From NCBI GenBank assembly GCA_001600875.1, contig BCLD01000018.1, forward strand, positions 133,501 through 197,500: DNA of 64,000 nucleotides, given 5' to 3'. The notes below the pieces were generated by a model. That model saw only the letters and a list, made by a program, of their open reading frames with translations, searched no databases and was not told the DNA's origin. Below are positions 52,734 to 64,000 of the stretch, piece after piece. Position numbers and translations under genes: made by a program. This stretch comes from Solicoccozyma terricola (Eukaryota; Basidiomycota; Tremellomycetes; Filobasidiales; Piskurozymaceae). Every line of letters starts with the position of its first letter. Positions within the stretch are counted from its first letter, which is position 1.

Positions 52734-54162
52734 ATGACAACCCAGAAGTTGATCCTCATCATCGTTCCAATCTTCCCTCTATCTCTGGTCAAAGACCTGA
52801 GTCATCGTCTTGGCTCCAAATATCATGTCAAATACTGTCCTCCGAACGACAACTCCAAGGAATGCGAAGGTGTGACTGAAGATGACTGGAAGGAAGTAGA
52901 AGGGTTGTTGACCTTTGTGATGCCACCATCGATGTGAGCACGAGGTTGTTGATTGAAGGACACCAACTGACAAGACCTCCAAGCTCAGCAAATCGATAAA
53001 GCAGACTCCAAAGTTGAAGTTTATTCAACTCGCCAGTGCGGGTTATAATCACTTTACGCCGTCGCCGTTGTAAGTGCAGTGATGTTGGAAGAAAGTATTG
53101 GTCCACTGACTCGATGTCTTTGCTTGGTGTACAGCTGGCAATCTATCCCAGAAGACAACCCTTTGACACTTGCGTCGGCTTCTGGTATACATGTCGTGGT
53201 CAGTACTGCCAACACAATCGATGTCAAACCGACGAAAAGACCTGACATCCGACATCTGCCCTGCCTGCCTACCTTTCCTCACAGCCAATCGCTGAACATG
53301 GTGAGCTAGCTCTCATGCCTTCTCACAAAGCCCTTGGAACTGAATCCGACCTTTTCTGTTTGTACAGTGATCATGACAACTCTTGCAGTGCAACACCACC
53401 TCCCTCCATACATCATTTCACAATCACATTCTTCATGGGACCGGGGTCCACATGAGAGTCGAGTGACCTACGTACGTGAGCTACGTGGCTCAACAATGGG
53501 TGTGTTGGGTTATGGACATATTGGGCGGGAATGTGCCAGGATGGCAAAAGCAATGGGTATGGAGGTTGTGGTGGCTACAAGGAGTGGGAAGAAAAGTGGG
53601 ATCGGAGGTTATTTGGTAGATGGAACAGGGGATCATGAGGGTGGTGAGTACCATGAGCAGATGAGAAAAGATGTATCAGCATTTTGACCTTTATCTTGAT
53701 GCAGACATCCCGTCTGCCTGGTTTTCCACTCAAGACAAGCAATCTCTTGCTGAATTCTACTCTAAATGCAAGGTTCTAGTGAATTGTCTTCCCTCTGCAT
53801 CTGAAACCCAGAACTTTGTGGATGCAGCTGCATTCAAAGCCATGCCTTCTGATGGGGTGTTTGTCAATATTGGCCGTGGTGACACTGTCGATCAGGATGC
53901 TCTGATCCATGCTCTTCAAGAATCGACGGCAGAATCGGATCGCATTGGAGCTGCTGCACTGGACGTCACCAATCCAGAACCTCTCCCTGCAAACAGTAAA
54001 CTGTGGGGGTTGAAGAATGTGCTCATTACTCCTCATGTCAGTGGGGCTTCTGATCAGTATTGGGTCAGAGGGATGGATTTGATGGGTATCAATGTGTTGC
54101 GGGTTCTCCAGGAAGGAAAGGGAGCGCTGAATGCTGTGCGAGGGAAGCGGGAGGATGACTGA
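52734..54162 (+). CDS. D-isomer-specific 2-hydroxyacid dehydrogenase
   Basis: NAD(P)-dependent reductase of 2-keto acids (glyoxylate/hydroxypyruvate or related). The N-terminal substrate domain starts MTTQKLILIIVPIFPLSLVK, and IQLASAGYNHF is the usual substrate-domain edge. A 16 nt exon (53285-53300) supplies PIAEHV, joined in phase to VMTTLAV. The NAD-binding motif is GVLGYGHIGRECARMAKAMG (GxGxxG). Signature blocks are KVLVNCLPSASETQNFV, VFVNIGRGDTVDQDALI (catalytic Arg in GRG), AAALDVTNPEPLPANSKLW (Asp/Glu) and NVLITPHVSGAS (catalytic His). Ends VRGKREDD at 54162. Exact substrate unknown. Confidence 0.9.
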
Positions 54163-54488
54163 GGCGGGATTACATGTACTGGTAGCTTCCCACATGGAGG
54201 ATAGAAATATCGATATATCGACGGTGTCCCTATTCGCCACCCACTTTCGTCGTTGCACGTGACAGCGCGAGGTGTTGACAATTCAAAGCGAAGCAAGTCG
54301 GGTCTCTCCTCCGCTGGCATATCATATCATCCCTTCCCTACATCCATCACTCCATCGACGACGCCCTCCCCTGCATCATCGTGATCAATCGGCGGCCTCT
54401 CCTGCCACTATCCTCTGTCTCAACAGGCCAACACCCACCCGCTACCCCGAGCGTCGAGCGCCGAGCGCCCGCGTCAATTCTCTTCACG

Positions 54489-57400
54489 ATGACGCAACGG
54501 GCCACCAACTCATCCTCTTCAGCTGGACCTTCATCCTCTCGTTTCGTCTACTGCCACGATGAAGCTTACAACGCCGAGCCTTCCACTCCCCTCGACTACA
54601 GCACTATCTCAGCGGAAGACTCTCTTATCATCGACAATGGTGAATAAACAATGCTCATCCGAAAAACTATAAATGAGACTAACGGTTCATTCGCACCTTT
54701 AACAGGATCTCATCACATAAGAGCCGGATTCTCCTCACAATCATCACCTTATGTCGACGAACCCAACGTGATATCTCGATACGTTTCACGTAAATCTCAC
54801 AGGGTGTTATTGTTCGGACGGGATTGCGAAATAGATCATGCCACTAGGAGTAACATCAGGAGTGCGTTTGATGGGGATCTTCTAGTCGGCTTCGATGTCC
54901 TGGTGCGGATTCTTTTCTTTTTCTTCATCTTTACACCCCTCCAGTTACTGAGTGAGTGTGAATATGACCAAACAGGAATACGCCTTGGATTGTTCCTTTA
55001 TCAAATTAGGAATCAATACGCCATCCATCTCCCACCCCGTCATCATGACAGAACGTCTTGCCTCTCCTCTTTACTGCCGTTCTCAGACATCCGAGCTGAT
55101 GTTCGAGCTATATGGTGCTCCGAGCGTTTGTTACGCGGTTGATTCTCTGATGGCGTTTTCCAACATTGGGAATAAGCCAGGTGGAGATGGCAGACGTGAG
55201 TCGGTGCTAAATCGATGAGAAAAGACGGACACTGACAAGACATCGATTTTTCCGAGCACAGCGAAAAGAGACGGATTGGTGATCAACCTGGGGAATGTGA
55301 CGAGCTCTATTATTCCTGTATTGAACGGAAAGGGATTGATGAACCGAGCTAAGCGGTGAGTGACCGTTCCCATATACTCCTAGGTTACGTTCGACTGACC
55401 TTTGTGCGAAAATAGCATTCCTTGGGGCGGAAGTCAAGCTTCCGAGTTCATGCTGAAACTTGCTCAGTTGAAATACCCTGCGTTCCCTACCAAAGTGACT
55501 GGGAATCAAGCAACCGTAAGCAATCTTCATCACCCTCTCATACTCCGCTCCTTGACTCACATTCGCTCAACAACACTAGTTCATGGTCCGAGAAACCGCT
55601 TACTTTTCATATGACTACCCTACCGAACTTGAAACCCTGTCTGATCCGGAAAAAATGTCTGAGATAGATAAAGTGGTTCAATTCGATTACGCTTTACCAG
55701 AAGTCAACTTGAAGACGGATGAGGAGATCGCGAAATCAACAGAGAGGAGAAGAGAACAGGGTAGAAAATTGCAAGAGATGGCGGCGAAGCAGAGGGCGGA
55801 AAAGGTGTGTGTTGGTGTCTTAGCCTCACATTATATCAAACGCCTGGCTGATTGGCGTTTGTCTATTATAGGCACTGCAACGTGAATTGCAACTCATGGA
55901 ATTAAAAGAGCTGAAGGAGTCAAAGGCGACGCTGGATCCGAAAGAGTTTGTCGTGAGTGGACTCCCATGTAATGAGCTGAATGGGGACCTGACGTTCGTT
56001 CTCCTGTAGACTGCGCTTGAGGATGCTGGTTTCGAAGAGGAGTCAGATCTTGACAAAGCGATCCGCTCGACCGAGATGTCTATCAAGAAGACGAAAAAGT
56101 CCGATCTTGACTTGGATGGCGCCGAGGATGTGAGCTTCAATCAACTTCCCGTATGGATATTCTGCTCACTCTCATTGACCTGCAGGAGGGAGATCCGACA
56201 TTCCCGCTCGTCGACGTACCCGATCAAGACCTGGATGAGGAGCAAAAGAAAGAAAAACGCAAACAGAGGATGATGAAGGGTGCTCATTTGGCGAGACAGA
56301 AGCTGAAGGAGGAAAAACAAGCCGAGAAGGACAAGCTCGTAAGGGGTTTGCAGAATCAAGTTGAGAGGTCGAGCTAACACGATGCATCATCTAGCTTGAA
56401 GAACAACGGCTCGATAGTGAAGCTCGTGAAAGAGACATCGCAGCATGGTCAAAGAAGTTGAGAGACGATCATGCCGTCAGTACATCTCCGAATACTTGAA
56501 GAGAAACGCCGACTGACCCCTTCTCCCGTTACAGGCTACGATCGCACGGATGAAGGAACGCAAGAAGACGCGTGCCTTGCTGGGCGACAGGAAGAGCGCT
56601 GTTGCGCAGAACCGGATGAAATCTATCGCCAATCTGGCTAGCGAATCACCCGTCAACAAGAAGAGGAAGCGTGGTAATGATGGTAAGCCTGAATCCATTC
56701 GGCCCGGCTGCAATGTAGCTAATGTGTGCATTACTTGGTAGACGACGGCTTTGGCCAGGATGACGCAGACTGGGCTGTTTATCGGCAAATTGTATGTGTT
56801 TCATTTTTCAGACACTAGACCGCGCGGCTCAATATTTTCTTGCTCTTCCCCAGGACGGAGAAGAAGATTCAGATGCTGAAGCGGATGACCTCGCACTTGT
56901 ACAAGAGATCGAGGCGAAACTCCTCAAACACGACAAGACATTCACCACGGATGACACGATCGAAGCACAACGCACTCGACAAACAGCGCTCATCAGCGCA
57001 TTTCTGCGTGGTTCAGACAAGCTCGATCCGGATAACATCGCTCAGAGTTATCAGCTGCATCTGAATGTGGAGAGAATACGGGTACCAGAGGTGTGGTTTC
57101 AACCTGCCATCGCAGGCGTGGAGAGTGCAGGGATCGCAGAAATAGCGGGATGGTTGTTGAATGGATTCCCGGAGGAGGAGAGACGGCGAATGCAACAGGT
57201 GGGTCCGCGGGGGGTTGTCTCTAACATATATATCATACTGAAGATATGTTTTCACAGTGCATATACGTTACCGGGGGTTCATCCCTCATTCCAGGCTTCA
57301 AAGACCGATTGCACAAGGAGCTCACTGCCTTGCTACCATTCCGCGAGCCCTTCCAGATCGTCACCCCGTACCCCGCCGATACCCGCCTCGAGCCTTGGAA

Positions 57401-57539
57401 AGGGATGGCCGCCTGGTCACGAACTGCTGAGGCTAAGAAGGCGGCAGTGACTCGAGCAGAGTGGTCGGAGAAGGGTGGAGACTACCTGAAAGAGCACAGC
57501 TGGGGTAACTGGTCAGATGAGAGGCATTCCGCGTCATGA
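54489..57539 (+). CDS. ARP5: Actin-related protein ARP5, INO80 complex subunit
   Basis: Nuclear actin-related protein that couples INO80 ATPase to nucleosome sliding. Start MTQRATNSSSSAG at 54489; the first intron joins IIDNG to SHHIRAGFSSQSSPYVDEPN. Actin-fold blocks: SHPVIMTERLASPLYCRSQT, GLVINLGNVTSSIIPVLNGK and RIPWGGSQASEFMLKLAQLK. A large charged insertion between actin subdomains (55640-56950; REQGRKLQEMAAKQRAEKAL) is diagnostic for Arp5. C-terminal blocks are RIRVPEVWFQPAIAGVESAG, YVTGGSSLIPGFKDRLHKEL and WKGMAAWSR, ending WGNWSDERHSAS. About ten introns. The EEDSDAEADD stretch is an acidic patch. Confidence 0.95.
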
Positions 57540-57679
57540 AACTGACTTCCGGGCCGGACGGAGTGGCGTCTCGCGCTTCGGTATGCTGTCCACATACTTG
57601 TAGCAGGTCCCTGTCAAATGTGCATCTTGTAGAGCATCTTGTACCGCAATCCCTGTTGGCTGTCATTGGACGTTCCAGT

Positions 57680-58965
57680 ATGGTCTCCCAGTCCCACCGC
57701 ATCGTTCTTGCGACCCATGCTAGGCATATCCACTTCCTCAGTTTCGAGACTGAGCCTCCTGCACTCCACTATCTCGGTTCAAAAGAGATGAACGAGCAGC
57801 CTAGTTGGGTCGAAGCGTCTCCTGCGCATAAAGACCTCATCTATGTGAACTCCTGGATTGAAAACAAGATATTCGCCCTCAAGTTGGGCGAGGATGGCGG
57901 CGCGGATATCGTGTCGGAATGCGAGAGTGGCGGAGCAGGGCCAACGTTCATGCAGGTGACGGTGGACCGGAAAGGTCTGATGGTTGTCAACGTGAGTACC
58001 AAAAACGGTCAATCGAATTGATTGCAGCACTGATTTGATGGATATGCCAGTATAATGGAGGTACATTGGACTATCTCCCTCTTTCCCCAGACGGGACCTT
58101 TGCGCAGTCGAAGCCGTCTCCGAAGCAGATCCACACCTTTCCTCACTCGCCTCCTGCGATATCCAACGAGCGACAGGACGATGGAGCACATCCACACCAC
58201 ATCATCCAATTACCGGACTCGAGGGACATACTGGTTCCTACCTTGGGTAGTGATAAAGTGTGGTGGATGCGTTGGCTGGAAGGCGATGGGCGGTGGGAAG
58301 TCATAGATCACCTTGATGACACCGGTGGATCCGGTCCGCGGCATGGTGTCCTCGACGCAAGTGGTGAGCGAGGTCTAGATTATCGTGCATCGTCCCATAC
58401 TCATGTCAGAAATTCACCCACAGGAACTCATCTATACCTTCTACATGAGCTCGGATCCTATGTTAGCGTGCACAAACTCGACGCATCGGCCCCTGCAGGC
58501 TCCCGTATCTCAGCCTCCATCAAAAGAGTCGAGTGCTTGCCGGAGAAGCTCAGAGGCATTCGGAATAAATATGGGCCGTACGATCTTATCGCTAGCTCCA
58601 TCGCTCTTCTTCCGCCTTTACCAGGGGATCACTCATCGGGTTATACCCTGATTGCGACGAATAGAAACGCTCCAGCTACTCTGGCACCGGAAGGAGACAC
58701 CGTGGCACTGTATAGCTTGCCCACGTTGCAGGATCCGTCAAAGTTATCCGATCCCTCGTTCATTCTAAGTAACTCGGAGCACATTCGCGGACTCTTGGTG
58801 GGACCTGCAAGCGGCGAGGCCGCGCAACGCTACGTGATTACCATGGGAAGGAATCGAGGAGGCTTGACAGTATGGGAGCGAAAGGTTGGGGGAGAGCTTG
58901 TGCCGGTCATATCTAATGTATATGAGAAGGAAATTGCGCTTCCAGTCGGTGGTGTATTTGTATAA
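57680..58965 (+). CDS. Lactonase-fold seven-bladed beta-propeller protein
   Basis: Member of the 6-phosphogluconolactonase/carboxy-muconate cyclase-like lactonase family. Starts at 57680 (MVSQSHRIVLATHARHIHFL); two introns (about 57992-58050 and 58363-58421). Repeated propeller strands include KDLIYVNSWIENKIFALKLG and KGLMVV|NYNGGTLDYLPLSPDG. GAHPHHIIQLPDSRDILVPT is the family's conserved His region, followed by DKVWWMRW, GPRHGVLDASGTHLYLLHEL and YVITMGRNRGGLTVWERKVG. No signal peptide, so probably cytosolic. Real substrate unknown; fungal relatives act on muconolactones or other lactones. Convergent with the adenylate-forming reductase. Confidence 0.85.
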
Positions 58966-59023
58966 CAAACTCGGGAAGCGAAACAATTGATCACATTCGC
59001 ATACAACTATCCAACCACCCCCC

Positions 59024-62000
59024 TCACTGCATGAAACCGCTCTGCCTCCAAGCTCGCGTCCAAAGAGTAACTAGCTCAGGAGATATCGGCACGCATTGTG
59101 CGATAGTGGGCGCCACCTCCTTGGTATGTTCAACGCTGAATTCACTGTGTGGCCGTTCTTTCAAATTGCCAATTCGTCCTTGGTAGAAGCTCTGGAAGAA
59201 GGGGCGGTCAAATCAGTTATGCACACCAAGCCTTTCAAAGCTACTTACGAGCAGCTTGTAGGTGGGATTCTTGACGACGTCCGGGTCAGATTTAGCAAGC
59301 CTTTCCAGCCACTCGACCCGATCAACGATATCGAAGGTCTTGCCACCGGCACGGAGCCCTTCTGCCACATCCTTAAATGAGCCTGAGTCTGCGGGATTGA
59401 GGACATGGTATACGGCTGCCTTGAGCGTGGCGGAAGACATCACAATCTCGCGAATTGCCTGAGCAGCCAAATTGACAGGCAGCCACGACAAGCGCTATGT
59501 TCACAGGATCGAATGAGCGGCGAGTAAAAGTCGACGAGGAAAGCCTTCTCTCACCTCCTCTAGCATCGGCAGAGCGTGAATTGTGTCCACAGCTTTGAAC
59601 ATGAGTGGCCACGCCTCAGTCTCATTCCACACTCCACTATAAGCGACCAGTCAGTAGGACTAGACGGTATTCAAAGACGCCCATCACTCACTTCTCAGTG
59701 TCTCCCACCAATTGTCCTATTCTGAAAATACCCACTCGTGCCGGGGTCTGCTGACTAGCACGCTCACAGACCTTCTCTACTACCCACTTCGACCTACCGT
59801 ATCCCATCTTGCCAGCTGTCGAGGGCGAATCAGGGAAGGCTTCGTAGACAACTGGATCGGGTCGCCCCTGCCGTGTTCCCACCGATGACGAGAAAAAGAA
59901 GGCAGGCTTGGTCGAAAACGGAGACTTGAGAGTGAGGTTGATAAGGTTTACAGCACCGCCAATGTGATCATCGAAAGATTCGATGCTGAGAACGAAGTTG
60001 ACTGGCCAGGCGTTATGTATGACCACAGTCGCTTGAGACCTGATAGCTTCGTATTCCTGTGAGGTCAATCCCAGGTCCTCCTTATTAACGTCTGCCGCAA
60101 GCGAGGTTATCTTTGCAGCTGCTATTGGTGACAGAGATCGCATGCGCTGTCGAAGCGAGTCTTGGATGCGGACGAGCGAGTCTTCGTGAGATTTGGCTCG
60201 CGAGAGGCAGATAACCCTGTTGATAGCCGGATCAGCGGTTAGCTGATCCAATATATGTGCCCCAAGAGACCCAGTAGCTCCAGTGAGGACCTGTCGTGTC
60301 AAGTAAGCTAGGTGTTCAAAGCTATACATTCTGCGAGATGCTCACCACCACATGGCCGGGAGGTGGAACATCATTCGTCGGGTTGGGTGCAGTTGCGACA
60401 AGCTTCTGGGACCACCTGTCCACCATGCTGAGCATTGTTTCCTCCTGTTGAGCATCTGTCTTCTCCCCTGTGCTGCCACGCACCACATCGACAAGGTATG
60501 AAGCAAGTTGGGTGATAGAGGGATGCTCGAAGACGACGTTCTGGCCGAGGACCTTCCCGTTCAGTTCTACCGTCTTTGAGATGACGTTGCGAATCCTCGT
60601 TGCTTGCAAGCTATCGACACCATATGCGAAGAGGTCAGTCGTATTGTTGAGCGTTCTCGAGTGTTTGGATCCAAGTGCAGCTACAATGGTCTGTTTGAGG
60701 AATGCCTCCATTTCCGCGATATCTGTAATGTTCTGCTTCGCCTGCCCGCTACCATTTTCAAAGCGCTCGTAGATGTCATTGATTTGGGCAGCAAACTTCT
60801 TGTAGCAAGCCGGCCTCAAAATGGACATCTTGGTGGCCTGTTTGTTGACGTGTGGATAATGAGCGCGCGAGCTAAGAGAGGGGGGGGGGGGCACGATAGA
60901 ACCAGCACTTACCACTGGGATGTCTGTACCAGCAGGCAAGATATCTACCATTTCCGGTAGGATTCGAGAGTGAGTAGGTGCATTGGCATTTGCCTCAGCA
61001 ATGACTGGCCATATTGCCTCGAGATACTTTGCACGGTCCTTCCATAGGTCGCCCGCCTGCTCCGATGGCAGGATGAGACATCCGACCTGAGGTCTACCGT
61101 CTCCAAAGACGATGCATTCTTGAATGAGAGGCGAGTTTCCGCGCTGCATCACGGAGAATCCAAGGGTCAACAAAGGAAGAAAAAATCGCTCCACAATCTG
61201 ACATACGATGGCTAGCTCAATAGGCACCGGGTTGGTCTTCTCCCCCAGGGTTTGCGTCAGGGTGTCGTCTAGTCTCCCAATGTACTTGTACCAGTTGGGA
61301 TGGTCTGGGTGTTGAAGGAAGAGATCCTTGGTGGCGTAAGATCCGTCAGGTCGGTTCGACACTGATTAACTCAAGGCGACGTTAATTAACCATACGACAC
61401 CTCATCTCCATCACAGCGACTCACTGATCTTGGCAGGCCATCCATCCTTCACCACCAGCTCAAAGGAGTTGCCACCCTTTGCTTCCATTTGCAAATATTC
61501 GCTGATGAGTCCCTCCGCTCGACACCAATTCCAGGCCTTGTCTTCGGCAAAGTTGCGTCTCGAGTTGAATATCCCACCTGTCTCAGTTGTGCCGTAAATA
61601 CTGATCAAGTTGACGCCAGCAGCGACCAAACGGTCTCCAAGATCATCCTATCCGACAATTCCTTGTTAGCATTGATGCAAGTCGGATACGCGCCAAAACG
61701 CCTGAATCGACCTGCCAACTTACGGGTACAGCAGCACCAGCGAATGACACGGCTTCGAAGTTGGCAAGGGTCTTGATGCCTTCATCAGTCTCGGCGAGGA
61801 GCTGTGAATGAGGGATAATTAAAACTAACGCTCGCACGGGATATTAGCGGCGACCTCTCACCTTGAGCACATACGGCACAGCGAAATGTTGCTGGAAAGA
61901 GGTAGGATTGGTGTGGTGCTCAACAGTATGGTCCAGGCGAAGCACTCACCAGAGGGGGAGAGGGAGACTCCTTGATTGTTCGACAGATGTTTGCGGAAGT

Positions 62001-63244
62001 CAATGGAAGATGTGGTGGAATGAGAGTGAACGGTTGTGCATGGTAGATACATCGGAAGCTGAAGATGAACTGTCGTCAGTTGAAATCTTATCCGCCGTAA
62101 TTTGATGTCATTTACTCACATTGAGAAATGACCAAAGCCGTGGAACAACTGTGCTCCATTGAAGTCAGCCAGCGGAAGGAGTGGAGGGCAATTTTAAGGG
62201 AATTTCAGTCGCAAGGAAGTTCGTGACGACTAGCCGACCCAACTCACCGGAAGGGCGGAGAAACCGGGTAGAGGTATAGCAGAGGCGAGCTATGAAACAC
62301 CTGATCAGATTTCAACAGAACACCTCTAACGGAAGGTTTGGCTCACGTTGGCAATCTGGGACAGGAAGCCGTACTTTGATAAACTTTTTCTGCTCACATC
62401 TGGAGTATTATCGAGACACTCACCAGACCATAATGCGTGATATACACTGGCTTCGGGAAACCAGTCTTTATAGCCAATTCAACCAATCTATCAGCTCATT
62501 GCACTATAAAGTCGTCCTTATTTTCTTACTCACCGATCCACTCGAATGCAAGATCACACACGTCCTCATCCTCTCTTCATCTGGCGTCAATCTCGCTGGA
62601 AAGGATTCGATTTTTGCTTCATCGACCCCACCAGCACCCCAAAGCGGGAATCGCTTCTCCGGGACGATGCCGATATCCACTCCCTCCGCCTTGAATGCCT
62701 TCTCCACTTCCTGCGCTGTTTGCGCAAATTTAGGCCCATATATGAGATGAGAGCTGTTCGTCTGCTTGGCGAGATGAGCTACGGCAGCTGAAGAGTTGTT
62801 CACACTGAGTAAGAGAGCTGTCAAGCCGAGTTTGGCAAGTGCGATTTCAAGCAGAGTTTCATCTACGGCTGTGGAGACAAGAACGGAGATGATTCGTTCA
62901 GGAGGAGGGGTAGATGAGGCTGGATAAGCGAGGAAGGAGTAGTGTTTGGCGAGACGATCGACTCCGCGGGAAAATTGGGAGAACCTGGGGTTGTACGAGT
63001 GTGTCAGTTGGAAACCTGCGATTTTGAGGTCGGTTTATGATATGCTTGGCTCACGTCAGTGTCTTGAGCTCGGTGCCAAACTCTGCAGCTCCAGTGTGGA
63101 CTGCTGGTTTGTCTGGTTGCTGGGCTATCGGAAATCGTCGACATCAGGTAAAGACAAGGCAACGGTTGGAGGTAGCTACAACCTACCTGCGCGGAGCGAG
63201 ATGAGCTCTGTCACAGAGCGAGCGAGGAGTGCAGGCGCTGGCAT
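59024..63244 (-). CDS. Adenylate-forming reductase (A-PCP-thioester reductase)
   Basis: NRPS-like enzyme that activates a carboxylic acid as AMP ester, loads it on a phosphopantetheine arm and reduces it with NADPH. Start 63244 (MPAPALLARSVTELISLRAG). The A domain has the A3 loop LHSSGS|TGFPKPVYITHYG, A5 SIYGTTETGG and A8-like YKYIGRLDDTLTQTLGEKTN. The carrier domain has FAYGVDSLQATRIRN, with the attachment Ser in VDSLQ. The reductase is an extended SDR with TGATGSLGAHILDQL (NAD-binding), HNAWPVNFVL and GYGRSKWVVEKV (Tyr-x-x-x-Lys). C terminus is WTRAWRQSGFMQ, stop at 59024. This matches basidiomycete reductases of the Lys2/NPS10-like class but lacks a condensation domain. Product unknown. 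More than ten introns. Confidence 0.92.
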
Positions 63245-64000
63245 GATGTGGAAATGAATGGGAGTGGTACAAGATGTTCAGCATGTCACGCAGACGGTTT
63301 CGCTCGACTACTTTGTAGATCTGGTCAGGTTGTTGCGGCGGTCAGCGTTCCTGGCTAATCGGCCCGAATACGCCGGCAGGAGACCTGGAGCCCCCCGTGG
63401 CAATATCTATCTTTCGCACCCTCCTCCACCAGATGTACGGCATGGCCAACGGGGTCATTGGTTGGTCGGATGCTAGTGGTCACCCCGGACTATACCGAGC
63501 TTTACCGATGTCCTCTGGACGATGTGCATCGGGTAAGAATTTCGAAGCAGGTCGACTTTCGGGCCTAACCTACATCCCAAACCATGAGCTGTCGCGCCTC
63601 TTAGTTGACGGGAACTTTTACAGACCGGCAAAGAACAGACGTTGCGGCAGGAAAGTCACAATCGAAAGGACAGGACAAGGTGACCTTTGCGGTGACCTTT
63701 CTAACCATATATCTACGTCCTACAATAATGTTAGTGACCAGTTGCAAACTAAGCATTGCGCGAATGAAACAAGCCGCTTGAAGTAACACAGGGCAAAATT
63801 GTGTAGCTTGTCCGTTCTGCTTGGTAGGAAGATGCCGCTGAAACGATGATATTGAGTAGGGCACTCGGGTTGGCGATTTGCACCCTACGAATGAGCGACG
63901 CTCTTCGAATGCCGTTGATCACGTACAATGTCGTGATGCCTTTTTGAAAATAGATTGCCGTAGCCAGCACTATACACAGCGATTATACACGAGTCTCGGC
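63245..64000. other. Right edge, no gene called
   Basis: Upstream of the adenylate-forming reductase, so it includes its promoter. Open frames of 70-130 codons on both strands (for example 63397-63786 plus) show no family motif or clear splice structure. A gene entering from the right cannot be excluded. Confidence 0.35.

Noticed and set aside
63397..63786. 129-codon plus-strand frame at right edge
   Set aside because: No domain, no splice pattern, and its composition shifts along its length; not supported.

Overview
This 64 kb window is nuclear DNA of a fungus, most likely a basidiomycete yeast of the Tremellomycetes. The reasons are genes on both strands at about one per 2.7 kb, most of them cut by many 40-80 nt GT-AG introns, very short exons, 200-400 bp divergent promoters, and a basidiomycete-style adenylate-forming reductase at the right edge. 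There are no operons, phages or CRISPR arrays. I found no intact transposon.

Layout from left to right. 1-726 is the 5' part of a GILT-like thiol reductase (minus), divergent from the CCR4-NOT deadenylase POP2/CAF1 (plus, 1083-3435). Then come YOS1 (minus, 3830-4368), an ALKBH2-type DNA dealkylase (minus, 4571-5953) and, divergent from it, a mitochondrial calcium uniporter pore protein (plus, 6145-8223). 8335-12919 is the body of a YTA7/ATAD2 AAA+ bromodomain ATPase (minus). Its first exon is probably at 14123-14720, and an unidentified same-strand gene (13059-13784) sits between the two parts. IMP dehydrogenase (minus, 15091-17377) and an intron-containing tRNA-Cys(GCA) (minus, 18964-19058) follow.

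From 19 to 32 kb: proteasome alpha7 (plus), a LYC1-like acetyltransferase (plus), a class I histone deacetylase (minus) divergent from the CCCH/FG nucleoporin NUP42 (plus), and an APC-family GABA/choline-type permease (plus) with a 1.3 kb intron. From 32 to 48 kb: a large coiled-coil protein with SQ/TQ-bearing tandem repeats (minus), complex I subunit NDUFB7 (minus), SDA1 (plus), a Pho85-type cyclin with a long upstream region (plus) and IMP3 (minus). From 49 to 63 kb: a LIM-binding/PtaB-like co-regulator (plus), a D-2-hydroxyacid dehydrogenase (plus), ARP5 of INO80 (plus), a lactonase-fold beta-propeller (plus) and an A-PCP-reductase adenylate-forming reductase (minus).

Most genes are conserved housekeeping functions: chromatin (YTA7, HDAC, ARP5, LIM-binding protein), ribosome biogenesis (SDA1, IMP3), mitochondria (uniporter, NDUFB7), mRNA decay and export (POP2, NUP42) and ER-Golgi traffic (YOS1). 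The unusual material is in gene architecture. There are microexons of 11-16 nt in several genes, a likely GC-AG intron with an alternative GT donor in ALKBH2, and three introns of 0.8-1.3 kb in an otherwise short-intron genome. One of these probably hosts a whole gene. Exon borders were deduced by eye from splice signals, reading phase and family conservation. They are inferences, not transcript evidence.
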